Positions 10,745 to 19,167 of a stretch of DNA of 45,312 nucleotides are shown here, piece after piece. The stretch's first letter is position 1, and every line of letters begins with the position of its first letter. A program made the position numbers and the translations under genes. Source of the stretch: Acidobacteriota bacterium. GTDB taxonomy: Bacteria > Acidobacteriota > Blastocatellia > Pyrinomonadales > Pyrinomonadaceae. Below the pieces are notes generated by a model. The model had not been told where the DNA came from. It worked only from the letters and a program-made list of their open reading frames with translations, and searched no databases. Where the stretch lies: contig JAKOVX010000024.1 in NCBI GenBank assembly GCA_029781855.1, forward strand, positions 1 through 45,312. The letters are read 5' to 3'.

Positions 10745-11211
10745 AGTTCCCGGATTCGCGACGAATGGCCGGCGACGATCTGCCACCGACGCCTGCGCTT
10801 AACAAAGACATCGGTGAATCTCGATCGGTTCGTGACCTCGCGGTCTTTGCCGCGCGAGACCGTTGTCACCCGGCCAGTGACAACCGCGGTATTGCCGTAG
10901 ACGGACACCTTCATATCGTCGACGTCGTAAGTTACCAGCTTGAATTCGCCGGCGGGCTTGTCCAGGCTGGCCACGTCTTCGGATTTCGTAGTGATGCCGC
11001 CGCCGGAATCGGTGAAGATAAACTCATCGGCTTCGACCCGTTGGAAAAATGCCTTGTCGCGTCGGATATTCGCTTGCCCGATGTCGCGCTCCAGATTCAT
11101 CAGCGTGGCTTCCGTCCGGCTCGGACGTGACGTTTTCGCCGACGAAGATTGCGCCGAGACTACCGTTGTGGAGACGATCAGGAACAAGAGGAAGTTAAGT
11201 AAAGATCTCAT
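10735..11211 (-). CDS. Secreted DUF4440 / NTF2-like (SnoaL-fold) protein
   Basis: 158 residues, signal peptide MRSLLNFLLFLIVSTTVVSAQ, then an NTF2-like domain: LMNLERDIGQANIRRDKAFFQRVEADEFIFTDSGG and VYGNTAVVTGRVTT followed by RFTDVFVKRRRRWQIVAGHSSRI, the classical DUF4440 ending. These cone-shaped domains bind small ligands or act as isomerases; no specific activity can be assigned. It is separated by only 14 bases from the end of the upstream minus-strand operon (stop at 11226), so it may be its last gene. Confidence 0.85.
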   Translation of the reverse strand: MRSLLNFLLFLIVSTTVVSAQSSSAKTSRPSRTEATLMNLERDIGQANIRRDKAFFQRVEADEFIFTDSGGGITTKSEDVASLDKPAGEFKLVTYDVDDMKVSVYGNTAVVTGRVTTVSRGKDREVTNRSRFTDVFVKRRRRWQIVAGHSSRIRELQK

Positions 11212-11225
11212 TGACTCATCTCCGA

Positions 11226-12290
11226 TCAGCTTTTTTCGTTAGTCCCAATGTCTTGCCGTTCGGTTCCCTCGATCTCAAGTATCAGATCCGCCCCGTACGC
11301 CTTTGCCGGCGTTTGGTAGCCAGGCGTGAACTCGCCGGCGAGGATCTTTTCGGCGATGTTAAGCGCGGCGATCGCGGTGATGGTGTAGCCCTCTGGGCCC
11401 TGGAGCTGGGATTCAACGCGGTTACCGTTCGGGTCGCGGGCCTCGCCCCAGAGCAGAGTCCTGCCTTTTGCTCGTTCCTCATCTGAGGGGCCGCCGGCCG
11501 GGATCTTGCTCTGCAGGTAGTTCTGAAACGGCCCGGTCGCGAGCAACCAGCCGAGGTAGCGGCTCATTTTGAGCATTTTGAGGTTCGACGGCGGAACGAC
11601 CGCAAACACCTCGATGTTTGGAATACCTGTTGAGTAATAAGCCGTTGCGACGTCGCCCCACGGTATGGTCACGCCCGTCTTTGTCACCTCGCCAAAATCG
11701 ATCTCGCGTGTTTTCCAGGCAGCGGGTACCGGAGTGATCTTACCGTCCTTGCGAATCGCACCACCACGACCCACGTTCATCGTCATCGTCGCCTGAGTGC
11801 CGTGCGACAGGCGGCCCATGCCGTAAAACGCAAGCGAAAGATGCGTCGCTGTCGGCAGACGGTCTTTCAAGTGTTTCGCCAGGCAGTCGCTCGGCACCAC
11901 GTCAAACCCGACACCCGGCATCAGCATCATGCCGGCTTCCTCGGCCTTCTTGCCCATCGCCGCACACGTTTCGAACACGCTGATCTCGCCTGTGATGTCT
12001 GTATAGTGCTTCTTATTTCGAATGCACGCCTCGGCCATAGGTCGCGATGTGATCGAGAACGGCCCCGCGCAGTGCAGCACCATATCGACTTCATGCAAGG
12101 CCGCGTCGAGCAGTCCCGTCTCGTCCAGCGAAAACACCCGGTAATCCAGATGATACTTCTTCGCCAGGGACTCGACCGCGATCGCATTGCGCCCCGCAAG
12201 TATCGGCTTCAATCCCCGCTCGGCCGCCATCCGCGTGATCAACTCCCCCGTGTATCCGTTCGCTCCGTAGATCAGAAATGTGTTTGTCAT
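11226..12290 (-). CDS. Saccharopine dehydrogenase-like NAD(P)-binding protein (trans-acting enoyl reductase type)
   Basis: 354 residues. The N-terminus has the Rossmann motif IYGANGYTGELITRMAAERG. It continues with ILAGRNAIAVESLAKKY, VLHCAGPFSITSRPMAEACI, HYTDITGE and MLMPGVGFDVVPSDCLAKHL, all typical of the saccharopine-dehydrogenase-like/enoyl-reductase group (PF03435-related), not of lysine-metabolic saccharopine dehydrogenase itself. The substrate is unknown; mycobacterial relatives reduce enoyl intermediates in lipid synthesis. It lies 5 bases downstream of ywbE in the aat-DinB-ywbE operon. Confidence 0.87.
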   Translation of the reverse strand: MTNTFLIYGANGYTGELITRMAAERGLKPILAGRNAIAVESLAKKYHLDYRVFSLDETGLLDAALHEVDMVLHCAGPFSITSRPMAEACIRNKKHYTDITGEISVFETCAAMGKKAEEAGMMLMPGVGFDVVPSDCLAKHLKDRLPTATHLSLAFYGMGRLSHGTQATMTMNVGRGGAIRKDGKITPVPAAWKTREIDFGEVTKTGVTIPWGDVATAYYSTGIPNIEVFAVVPPSNLKMLKMSRYLGWLLATGPFQNYLQSKIPAGGPSDEERAKGRTLLWGEARDPNGNRVESQLQGPEGYTITAIAALNIAEKILAGEFTPGYQTPAKAYGADLILEIEGTERQDIGTNEKS

Positions 12291-12295
12291 AATAT

Positions 12296-12505
12296 TTAGA
12301 CGTCTTCGTCACCAGCCAATATCCTTTGCACCCGCCCGACCTGGCCGTCAGTTAGGCGAACTTTGATCCCGTGCGGATGCGTCGGCGAATTTGTCAGAAG
12401 GTCTTTTACCACGCCGACGGTCTGTTTGCCGGTCCGCTGGTCTTGTTTGAGGACGATCGCAACTTTCAGGCCCGGATGGATGTTCTGTCGCTGTCGGTGC
12501 GGCAT
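12296..12505 (-). CDS. ywbE: YwbE family protein
   Basis: 69 residues, the full length of the family. Recognised from the highly conserved pattern NIHPGLKVAIVLKQDQRTGK, VKDLLTNSPTHPHGIKVRL and DGQVGRVQRIL. It is a small beta-rich protein, function unknown, widely conserved in Firmicutes and other phyla. Its start overlaps the DinB stop by one base, so it is translationally coupled in the operon. Confidence 0.95.
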   Translation of the reverse strand: MPHRQRQNIHPGLKVAIVLKQDQRTGKQTVGVVKDLLTNSPTHPHGIKVRLTDGQVGRVQRILAGDEDV

Positions 12506-12972
12506 TATTTGGACTCCAGCATTCTCCGTATCAGCATTATTTGCCCGAGATGATAGGCGTTATGGTCGGCGGCGACCAGGACCTCACGCAACAAAGTCTG
12601 TCCGGTGCCGTGCGGAAACTCTGCAAACAAGTCTGTTGTCTCGTCGGTCACCATGTCGCGCAGCGATTGCAGATCGACGAGGACCTGTTCGACGGAACGG
12701 CCCCATTCGACGGCCCCGGCAAAGGAATGATTCCAATAACCGTCCGGAAAATCCGGCGAGACGTGGCTGGCGTCCCTACTGAATTCGAGAATGTCCCATT
12801 GAGCGATGCGAATATGTTCGAGGAGTTCCCAGGCAGTGTGGGGCGAATTCTCGATACGCGTGTTGATCTCGCTTATCGGAAAGCCCCTCAGAGCCGTCGC
12901 GAGATCGATATGGGCCGACCTGCCGTCGAGCAGTTCGAGCAGGTGTCGACGTAATTCACTTTGATCGTTCAT
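12505..12972 (-). CDS. DinB family protein
   Basis: 155 residues from the ATG at 12972; a TTG three codons upstream (12981) is an alternative start. DinB/YfiT four-helix bundles bind a metal through three histidines; here ELLEHIRIAQW, and AADHNAYHLGQIMLIRR near the C-terminus supply them. Members include bacillithiol-dependent and other thiol transferases, but the substrate here is unknown. The gene overlaps the last bases of aat and is coupled by one base to ywbE. Confidence 0.88.
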   Translation of the reverse strand: MNDQSELRRHLLELLDGRSAHIDLATALRGFPISEINTRIENSPHTAWELLEHIRIAQWDILEFSRDASHVSPDFPDGYWNHSFAGAVEWGRSVEQVLVDLQSLRDMVTDETTDLFAEFPHGTGQTLLREVLVAADHNAYHLGQIMLIRRMLESK

Positions 12973-13687
12973 AAACTTCAAAAAGCCTCAAATCCAATTC
13001 TTGCGTTGCTTTGAGTTTATCCAAAAACGCGGTGCGGTCAATCTCTTTCGCACCGAGAGCTTCCATGTGCGGTGTCATCACCTGGGCGTCGATCCACGTC
13101 GCTCCGCGTTCCCGAAGTCGGTCGATCAGGAAAAGCAGGGCTAGTTTCGAGGCGTTTGGCCTCTTGAAAAACATAGATTCGCCGCAGAAGACACCGCCCG
13201 CATCCACACCGTAGAGCCCGCCGACAAGCTTACCTTCGGCATCCCAAGCCTCGACGCTGTGTGCAGTTCCAATTTCGTGAAGCTCGGTATAGACCCGTTC
13301 AAATTCCCTCGTGATCCACGTGCCGCCCTGCCCGGGACGGTGTGCCAACGCACATTCACGGATCACGCCCGCGAAATCGTTGTCGATCGTGAAATTCAGT
13401 TCGCCGCGGCGCCGGACCTTTTCGAGGCTGCGGGTGACGTGCAGGTCGTCGAATTCGAGAATGGCGCGCGGGTCCGGGCAATGCCAGGGCAGCGGGATGC
13501 CCTGGGTGTACCACGGAAAAATTCCCGCACGATAAGCATTTTCCAGATTTTCGACCGTGAGTTTCCCGCCAAAATGCACCACATCCGCCGCCGGATACAT
13601 ATAACCGCCGGCGATCACCCACTCCGCATACTCAAAACTTCGCGGATTAGGAAACTCGATCGTGGAATTCGGGAACAATCTTGCCAT
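12956..13687 (-). CDS. aat: Leucyl/phenylalanyl-tRNA--protein transferase
   Basis: 243 residues. Diagnostic stretches: AYRAGIFPWYTQG, PLPWHCPDPRAILEF, the catalytic core HRPGQGGTWITREF, AHSVEAWDAEGKLVGGLYGVDAGGVFCGESMF and IDAQVMTPHMEALGA. The enzyme attaches Leu or Phe from aminoacyl-tRNA to N-terminal Arg/Lys of proteins, marking them for ClpAP through the N-degron pathway. It is the first gene of the minus-strand operon; the downstream DinB gene begins inside its last codons. Confidence 0.96.
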   Translation of the reverse strand: MARLFPNSTIEFPNPRSFEYAEWVIAGGYMYPAADVVHFGGKLTVENLENAYRAGIFPWYTQGIPLPWHCPDPRAILEFDDLHVTRSLEKVRRRGELNFTIDNDFAGVIRECALAHRPGQGGTWITREFERVYTELHEIGTAHSVEAWDAEGKLVGGLYGVDAGGVFCGESMFFKRPNASKLALLFLIDRLRERGATWIDAQVMTPHMEALGAKEIDRTAFLDKLKATQELDLRLFEVYERSK

Positions 13688-13729
13688 TTGCCTGTGAAAT
13701 CAACTTACCAAATAGGAGGTAAAATAAGA

Positions 13730-14062
13730 ATGGCGATATTGAAAGAGTTCTTTTTGAAAAACACGACCGGTAATGTTCTAGCTCTGACAATCTTACTACT
13801 GATCGCCGGAGTACGAGGTCATGCCTTTGGCTTCGAATCAGGTCCGTGCCTTGAACAGCTATTATTCTCCCTCACCTTGCCCACTTTGATCTTGACCAAG
13901 CATATTTTTACAAATCCCTTTCCGCAGCAACGCGAGACCACTGTGAGCATGTTGCTGACATCAGAGGCGACCTTCATAATCTTTTCGTACCTCCAATGGA
14001 TGTTTATCGGCTGGTTTGCCCGATACATCGGAAAAAGATTCGATAAGGTTCCTCTTGTTTAG
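13730..14062 (+). CDS. Small membrane protein of unknown function
   Basis: 110 residues from the ATG at 13730, chosen because a perfect AGGAGGT lies 9 bases upstream; the frame is open further upstream but that part lies antisense to aat. The product has three hydrophobic segments (about residues 15-32, 42-58 and 78-98) and a basic C-terminus (YIGKRFDKVPLV). No family recognised. It is divergent from aat and its end overlaps the end of the MATE gene by 4 bases. Confidence 0.7.
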   Translation: MAILKEFFLKNTTGNVLALTILLLIAGVRGHAFGFESGPCLEQLLFSLTLPTLILTKHIFTNPFPQQRETTVSMLLTSEATFIIFSYLQWMFIGWFARYIGKRFDKVPLV

Positions 14063-15483
14063 ACAACTTTCAGCTTCCACGTGCCGCGTTTGAACAACAG
14101 CCCGCTGGCAACCGCGAGCAGCGAGAATGCGAGCGTTATCGCCCAGAAAACGCCGGCCGGTCCCATCTCGAAATGATAGGCGAGCGTGTATGCCAACGGA
14201 ATCTCGAACACCCAGAATATGAGCAAATTGAGGTACGTCGGCGTCCAGGTATCACCGGCCCCGTTGAACGCCGTCTCGAGTACCATACCTAAACCATAAA
14301 AGGCGAAGCCGAAGGCGATAATGTGGAGCGCCGATGTTCCGTAGCGTAATACCTCAGGTTCAGCGGTGAAAAAGCCGATGATCGGGTTCGAAAACGCCCA
14401 GAATACGACCCCGATCGCGAAATAGATCGACGCATTGAACCAGGCGGCTTTCCAGACGGCGGCTTCCGATCGTTCGGGTTTTCCGGCGCCGAGATTCTGC
14501 CCGACCATCGTTGCCGCGGCGTTGCTTAAGCCAAGTGCCGGCAGCAACGCGAACATCACGACGCGAAGAGCGATCACATATCCGGCGATCGCGACCTCGC
14601 CGAATCCCGCCATTATCGGCATCAGCGCCGTCCAACTTGCGGTTGCGACGATCAGCTGAAACACGGCCGTCGACGAGAGTTTTACAAGTTTCCACAGCAA
14701 TGCCGGATCGAATCGCCAGCTTTCCCGGTCGACATGGATCCGACCGCCAGGCCTGAACAGGTTCCAGGCGGCAAAGAGAACGCCGATCCCACGGCCGATC
14801 GTCGTTCCCACCGCCGCACCCGTCACGCCGAGCTCGGGAAAGAACCAGACTCCGAAAATGAAACACGGCGAGAGGATCATATTCAGAGCGTTCGCCAGTA
14901 TCAGCACACGCATCGCGATCGCCGCGTCGCCGGCCCCGCGAAATATTGCGTTCAGCAAAAATATGAATAACACGACCGCATTTCCGCCGATCTGGATCCG
15001 CATGAACCGCGATCCTTCGATGAGCAAGTGCTGTTTCGCTCCAAGCAGAGTCAGAATTTGCGGTGCGAAAACGAGACCGATAGTGCTGATCATTAACGAC
15101 GCGATAACGCCGAGATAAATGACGTGCGCCGCCGTTTTCGCGGCACCTGCCGTGTCCTTCTCGCCGGTTCGGCGGGCAACGGTCGCCGTTGCGCCGATCG
15201 CAAATCCGAAAGCGACCGCGTAAATGAGTGCCATCACGGACTCCGTCAGGCCGACGATCGCAACCGCATCGGCACCGAGCTTCGCGACAAAGAAAATGTC
15301 GACGATCGCGAAGAGGCTCTCCATGCTCATCTCGAGTATCATCGGGACAGCGAGCAGAAAGATCGCGAGGCCGATCGGTCCGGTCGTAAAATCACGGCTC
15401 GAGCCGCGGACCGCTTCACGAAGCACCGCGAGGAACGAATTATCCACTACCTCCGATGACGGAGTTACAGAATTGACTGACAT
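14059..15483 (-). CDS. MATE family efflux transporter
   Basis: 474 residues with about 12 membrane segments in two pseudo-symmetric halves. The MatE signature appears as AVPMILEMSMESLFAIVDIFFVAKLGADAVAIVGLTES near residues 46-83, with VATVARRTGEKD, GAGDAAIAMRVLILANALNMILSP and, in the second half, AATMVGQNLGAGKPERSEAAVWKA and ETAFNGAGDTWTPT. These Na+- or H+-coupled antiporters expel cationic drugs or metabolites. A perfect 14-bp palindrome lies 34 bases upstream of the start, so repressor control is likely, but no regulator gene is adjacent. Confidence 0.94.
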   Translation of the reverse strand: MSVNSVTPSSEVVDNSFLAVLREAVRGSSRDFTTGPIGLAIFLLAVPMILEMSMESLFAIVDIFFVAKLGADAVAIVGLTESVMALIYAVAFGFAIGATATVARRTGEKDTAGAAKTAAHVIYLGVIASLMISTIGLVFAPQILTLLGAKQHLLIEGSRFMRIQIGGNAVVLFIFLLNAIFRGAGDAAIAMRVLILANALNMILSPCFIFGVWFFPELGVTGAAVGTTIGRGIGVLFAAWNLFRPGGRIHVDRESWRFDPALLWKLVKLSSTAVFQLIVATASWTALMPIMAGFGEVAIAGYVIALRVVMFALLPALGLSNAAATMVGQNLGAGKPERSEAAVWKAAWFNASIYFAIGVVFWAFSNPIIGFFTAEPEVLRYGTSALHIIAFGFAFYGLGMVLETAFNGAGDTWTPTYLNLLIFWVFEIPLAYTLAYHFEMGPAGVFWAITLAFSLLAVASGLLFKRGTWKLKVV

Positions 15484-15516
15484 ACAAAGTTTCCTGACTA
15501 AGAAAAAGGTTAAAAC

Positions 15517-15530
15517 GACACGATCGTGTC
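15517..15530. promoter_or_regulatory. Perfect palindromic operator candidate upstream of the MATE gene
   Basis: GACACGATCGTGTC reads identically on both strands and lies 34-47 bases upstream of the MATE start codon. The form is typical of TetR-family operators; the cognate regulator is not in this window as far as can be seen. Confidence 0.55.
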
Positions 15531-15708
15531 AGATGATCCACCTATTTCGAGCGAGGTGCCCGAGCGGTGAACACTAATTCTGAGGGTTATTTAGCGGATG
15601 GTCGGCTTCATGATCTTGTGAATATAGCGCAGCGGATCGGCAAAATGCAATCTCTTGTGTCTGCCAGTTAACAATATTACAATGCCCTCAACGGCGCGCA
15701 TTTATTCC

Positions 15709-16842
15709 ATGTCTTTCCTTTCTCGTCGCCAATTTCTAAAACCCTCCATTGCATCAATCTTAATTGCGGCCGTGCTGTCGACGGTTTCGCCGCTTTTGGC
15801 GATCGCTCACGACACCGAGCCGTTCGAGTTTCTCGTCGTCGGCGATTCGCTTAATTGGGGCCAGGGCCTCGATGAGAGGGACAAGTACTATTCGCTGACC
15901 GCCGACTGGCTCCGCAGCGAAGCGTTCGGGCGGCCGCGCGAAGTGAACCTCATGGTAAAGGCCCATTCGGGCTCGACGCTTAAATTCCACAGCGATGAGG
16001 CCGCGAAGTATAAACAGGCCGAGCGTGACGAGACGTTTGAATACTCACCGGAGGTCAACGTCGGTTTTCCCAGCTCTTGGAAGCAGATCGAGACCGCGGC
16101 CGCAGAGTACAAGGCTGCGGGCAAGGACGGAGCCGACCTGATAATGATCTCGGGCGGTATTACCGACATCACAACCGAGCGTGTATTTGATCCGAAGGGC
16201 GACGAGAAAGAACTTCGGTCCCAGATCAAAACGTATTGCCAGGACGATATGTTCGACTTGCTTGAGCACGCTCTTGCGACCCATCCGAAGGCCCTGATCG
16301 CGGTCATCGGCTACTTTCCCGCGATCACCGATAGCAGCAACAGCGGCAAATTACTGAATGCCTGGCTCGAGACGCGGGGTTATCCGCGAGCGTTCAAATT
16401 CCTCGTCAATAATCCACTTTCCCGAAGTCTGTTTTTCGAAAAGCTCAAAAAGCGTGCGATCGTCCGTTCCCGGATCTGGTACGAGGAATCGAATCGAAAT
16501 ATGCAGATCGCGGTCGACCGGATCAACGAAAAATACGGACGAAAACGAGCCGTTTTCGTTCAGTCGCCGCTCACTGACGAACACGCTGCCGAGGCGCCTA
16601 ACACGATGCTCTTCCGAATGGGAAAGAACGGTGTCGTTGCAGACTACAAGGCTCGCGAGCGGATCCGGGCGTGCCGCGAAACCTTGCCGAAGCTAAAGCA
16701 AACTACCGGCATCGCCTATCCCGAACGGCTCTGCGAAGTCGCCACCGTCGGCCATCCGACGCCAGACGGTTCACGGGCGTACGCCGCGGCGATCCGATCC
16801 GTCCTCGGGCCGCTCCTTGTTGTCGGCGAAGGCCGGCGTTGA
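15709..16842 (+). CDS. Tat-exported SGNH/GDSL-type hydrolase
   Basis: 377 residues from the ATG at 15709, chosen because it places a twin-arginine signal (SRRQFLK) near the N-terminus followed by a hydrophobic stretch; the frame is open upstream to 15655. Block I of SGNH hydrolases is seen as VVGDSLNWGQGL (nucleophile Ser in GDS), an oxyanion-type GG in MISGGITDI, and a late HPTPDGSRAYA that can supply the catalytic Asp/His region. Length and spacing fit lipases/esterases of this superfamily. The substrate is unknown; export suggests action on envelope or extracellular esters. No operon partner; the downstream side holds the hairpin repeats. Confidence 0.75.
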   Translation: MSFLSRRQFLKPSIASILIAAVLSTVSPLLAIAHDTEPFEFLVVGDSLNWGQGLDERDKYYSLTADWLRSEAFGRPREVNLMVKAHSGSTLKFHSDEAAKYKQAERDETFEYSPEVNVGFPSSWKQIETAAAEYKAAGKDGADLIMISGGITDITTERVFDPKGDEKELRSQIKTYCQDDMFDLLEHALATHPKALIAVIGYFPAITDSSNSGKLLNAWLETRGYPRAFKFLVNNPLSRSLFFEKLKKRAIVRSRIWYEESNRNMQIAVDRINEKYGRKRAVFVQSPLTDEHAAEAPNTMLFRMGKNGVVADYKARERIRACRETLPKLKQTTGIAYPERLCEVATVGHPTPDGSRAYAAAIRSVLGPLLVVGEGRR

Positions 16843-16856
16843 ACTCAAGAATCGTC

Positions 16857-17127
16857 TCAAATCGTCTCACTTCGGCGCCAAGTTGAGACGGGTTAACCCA
16901 ATTAATCGCAATAGTTGAGTCCAAAAATCGTCTCACTTTGCGTGTGCTCTCGAAGAAAGTGAGACGGTCGGCCGATGCGTCGTCGAAAACGGGAGCTGAA
17001 CCGCATTGAGGCCTAAAATCGTTCCACTTATCGCGCAAAGTGGAACGGGTTAACCCGCGTGTTTGCAATAGTTGACCTCGAAAATCGTTCCACCTCGGTT
17101 CTGCTCTCGACAAAGTGGAACGGTCCG
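16857..17127. repeat. Two tandem double-hairpin elements, 157-bp period, with co-varying stems
   Basis: Unit 1 (16857-16970) and unit 2 (17014-17127) align without gaps at an offset of 157. Each has hairpin a, GGGTTAACCC (16890-16899; 17047-17056), the linker GCAATAGTTGA (16908-16918; 17065-17075) and hairpin b. Stems are CGTCTCACTT/AAGTGAGACG in unit 1 (hairpin a has one bulged T) and CGTTCCACTT/AAGTGGAACG in unit 2 (hairpin b has one mismatch). The two base pairs that differ between units change on both arms, in both hairpins. Because the two hairpins of a unit share the same stem sequence they could also cross-pair. Two extra partial copies of ATCGTCTCA lie at 16851-16869. This is noncoding as far as I can see. 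Confidence 0.85.
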
Positions 17128-17447
17128 GCGCCACGGCTCCGCGTGAGGCCCTCGATGGTTCGTTCGGCAGCACATCGCCTGTCCTCTTCACTTATCAAAG
17201 ATCGACCGGCAGATGGATCTGTCGGGTGTCTGATTCTCATCCTAGCACACTTCTGTACGTCATACAATGTATTATCTATGCAACATAATCGGACATCCCG
17301 CCCGGCCCTCGAGCAACCCGTAATTCAGGGCGAACTCGCGTGTTATCAACGATTTGAATACGTTCGGGCAAGCCGCGCGATGTCCCACAGCGGGAGAACT
17401 CTCTTGCACGAGACACGTGCGGGCTGTCACAATGGTAGTTTGGGCTT
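17128..17447. other. Gene-free stretch upstream of mnmA
   Basis: No convincing open reading frame. It holds an 11-base inverted repeat ATACA-A-TGTAT at 17262-17272 and directly after it TTATCTATGCAAC, a sequence that recurs at 22694-22706 (see findings). The mnmA promoter must lie here but no good -35/-10 pair stands out. Confidence 0.5.
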
Positions 17448-18557
17448 ATGAAGATAGCGGTAGCAATGAGCGGCGGCGTCGATAGTTCGGCGGCAGCTGC
17501 ACTCCTCAAGGAGCAGGGGCACGAACTGGTCGGCTTCACGATGCAGCTGTGGAATCAGCGTCGCGGCGTGAGCGTTGACGAGAACGGCGACCCGTTGCCG
17601 TCGCGGTGCTGCTCGCTCGATGACGTTTACGACGCTCGTCGGGTCGCCGAAAGCCTGGGCTTTCCGTTCTACGTGCTCAACCTCGAACGCGAGTTCGAAG
17701 AGTCGGTCGTCGAGCCTTTCATTCAAAGCTACCTTGCGGGCGAGACGCCGATCCCGTGCGTTGCGTGCAATTCACGCCTCAAGTTTGCGTCGCTCGACAA
17801 GATGGCGATCAGTTTGGGCTGCGAAAAGGTCGCGACCGGCCATTACGCACGTGTCGAGCACGACGAGGCGGCAAACCGCTATCGCCTCTTCCGAGGACGC
17901 AATCACGGCAAGGATCAGAGCTATTTCCTATGGGAATTGACGCAGGACCAGTTGTCGCGTTCGTACTTTCCGCTCGGTGAGATGCAAAAAGAGGAGGTCC
18001 GCGATATCGCCCGCGAAGCAAACCTTTACACCGCCGAAAAGCAGGAGTCGCAGGAGATCTGCTTTGTGCCGGACGGGAAATATTCCGAGTTCATCGACCG
18101 CTACCTCGAGCACGAGGGCCGCTCGGCGGAGGCGCCGGCCGGCGGCGAGATCGTCAATACAGCCGGCGAAACGGTCGGGACGCACACCGGGATTCACCGT
18201 TATACGGTCGGTCAGCGTCGCGGCATCGGGATCGCTCACGAAAATCCGCTCTACGTCGTGCAGATCGAGCGGGCAAAGAATCAGATCGTTGTCGGCGACG
18301 CCGATGATCTCGATTCTATAGAGTTTACGGCAAAGGGCGTTAATTGGGTTGCGTTCGATGAACCGGCTGAACCCGTGCGGGCGAACGTCAAGGTCCGTTA
18401 CCGGCACGAGCCGGCACCGGCGACGATCCACGCATTGCCTGATGCTCGTGCCCGAATTGTTTTCGATGAGCCGCAGCGTGCCATTACGCCGGGCCAGGCG
18501 ACGATATTCTACGACGGCGAAGAGGTCGTCGGGGGCGGCTGGATCACGCGAAAATGA
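17448..18557 (+). CDS. mnmA: tRNA-specific 2-thiouridylase MnmA
   Basis: 369 residues, typical length. The N-terminal PP-loop [15 protein letters not shown] (residues 6-20) binds ATP. The catalytic cysteine pair is seen in [12 protein letters not shown] (about residue 104) and [12 protein letters not shown] (about residue 202). [23 protein letters not shown] and the C-terminal beta-barrel with [12 protein letters not shown] are all diagnostic. It makes the 2-thio group of s2U34 in tRNA-Lys, -Glu and -Gln using sulfur delivered from a cysteine desulfurase (one such gene lies at 40613) through a relay. It is followed 48 bases later by a toxin-antitoxin pair. Confidence 0.97.
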   Translation: MKIAVAMSGGVDSSAAAALLKEQGHELVGFTMQLWNQRRGVSVDENGDPLPSRCCSLDDVYDARRVAESLGFPFYVLNLEREFEESVVEPFIQSYLAGETPIPCVACNSRLKFASLDKMAISLGCEKVATGHYARVEHDEAANRYRLFRGRNHGKDQSYFLWELTQDQLSRSYFPLGEMQKEEVRDIAREANLYTAEKQESQEICFVPDGKYSEFIDRYLEHEGRSAEAPAGGEIVNTAGETVGTHTGIHRYTVGQRRGIGIAHENPLYVVQIERAKNQIVVGDADDLDSIEFTAKGVNWVAFDEPAEPVRANVKVRYRHEPAPATIHALPDARARIVFDEPQRAITPGQATIFYDGEEVVGGGWITRK

Positions 18558-18561
18558 GCTA

Positions 18562-18588
18562 TTGATTTGTCGGTTAAAGCCGTATAAT
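18562..18588 (+). promoter_or_regulatory. Putative promoter of the toxin-antitoxin pair
   Basis: A consensus TATAAT at 18583-18588 with TTGATT at 18562-18567 (spacing 15, shorter than ideal) precedes the antitoxin start, which has GGAGG 5 bases before the ATG. Confidence 0.45.
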
Positions 18589-18605
18589 AAGCTTCGGAGG
18601 CGGAG

Positions 18606-18824
18606 ATGGGCACAGTTGTAGCAGAGATATTGGAAATGAGCGTGGACGATCGGCTTCGAATTGTCGAGGACATTTGGGATAGCATTGCGGCGGATTCGAA
18701 GGACCTTAAGATCTCCAATGAACTTCGTCAGGAGCTTGACCGTCGTTTAGAAGCCTATAAAGAGGATCCCGATGCCGGGGTGTCGTGGGAAGACCTTGAT
18801 AACAGGCTTGCCGGTTTGCGATGA
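18606..18824 (+). CDS. Addiction-module antitoxin (TIGR02574 / PF09720 type)
   Basis: 72 residues, the family length. The sequence has the characteristic N-terminal LEMSVDDRLRIVEDIWDSI and the C-terminal RRLEAYKEDPDAGVSWEDL of this antitoxin family, which pairs with ParE/RelE-fold toxins. The start has GGAGG 5 bases upstream. Its stop codon overlaps the start of the downstream ParE frame (ATGA), the usual coupling of such modules. Since the toxin frame is interrupted, the antitoxin may be retained without a cognate active toxin. Confidence 0.92.
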   Translation: MGTVVAEILEMSVDDRLRIVEDIWDSIAADSKDLKISNELRQELDRRLEAYKEDPDAGVSWEDLDNRLAGLR

Positions 18825-19117
18825 CTCACCGTTTGATAATCAGACCGGAGGCCGAAACCGACATTGAGGAGTCTTTTATCTGGTACGAAGACGAATGTCC
18901 CGGACTTGGCCATGAATTCAGGTAAGAGTTAGGATCAGCGATCGCCCGTATTCGTTCGAATCCATATCTGTTTCCGGTCGTTTACGGACAGATCCGGCGA
19001 GCTTTGGTCAAACGATTTCCACACGCATTCTTCTTTTTTATTGCAAACGATACCCTGATCGTTACGGCGTGTGTGCATCATAGACGTGATCCGAAAACAT
19101 GGGAGAGTAGACGTTAA
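18821..19117 (+). pseudogene. ParE/RelE-family toxin with an in-frame nonsense codon
   Basis: The frame from ATG 18821 to TAA 19117 is 99 codons and reads as a normal ParE-type toxin (LIIRPEAETDIEESFIWYEDE, IARIRSNPYLFPVVYGQIRRALVKRFP, and the terminal HHRRDPKTWESRR) except for a TAA at 18923-18925, replacing residue 35 directly after GHEFR. No frameshift is present. A full toxin would be a ribosome-dependent RNase or gyrase inhibitor; translation here should stop after 34 residues. The single defect suggests recent inactivation or a sequencing error. It is coupled to the antitoxin by a 4-base overlap. Confidence 0.88.
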
Positions 19118-19167
19118 CAAACAACGCGATCCGGATCCGCCATCCAGTTGCCAAAACAGGACCAATT

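Noticed and set aside
15550..15600. Sequence resembling the 5' half of a tRNA-Leu/Ser (GAGGTGCCCGAGCGGTGAA)
   Set aside because: No anticodon stem, T-arm (TTCGA) or matching acceptor strand follows, so no tRNA can be folded.
16857..17127. CRISPR array interpretation of the repeats
   Set aside because: Only two units, the units differ by compensatory changes, spacers are not unique and no cas gene is near.
16703..17191. Minus-strand 162-aa reading frame with internally repeated WNDFR-like words
   Set aside because: The repetition is only the translation of the DNA hairpin repeats, and the frame runs antisense through the end of the SGNH hydrolase gene.
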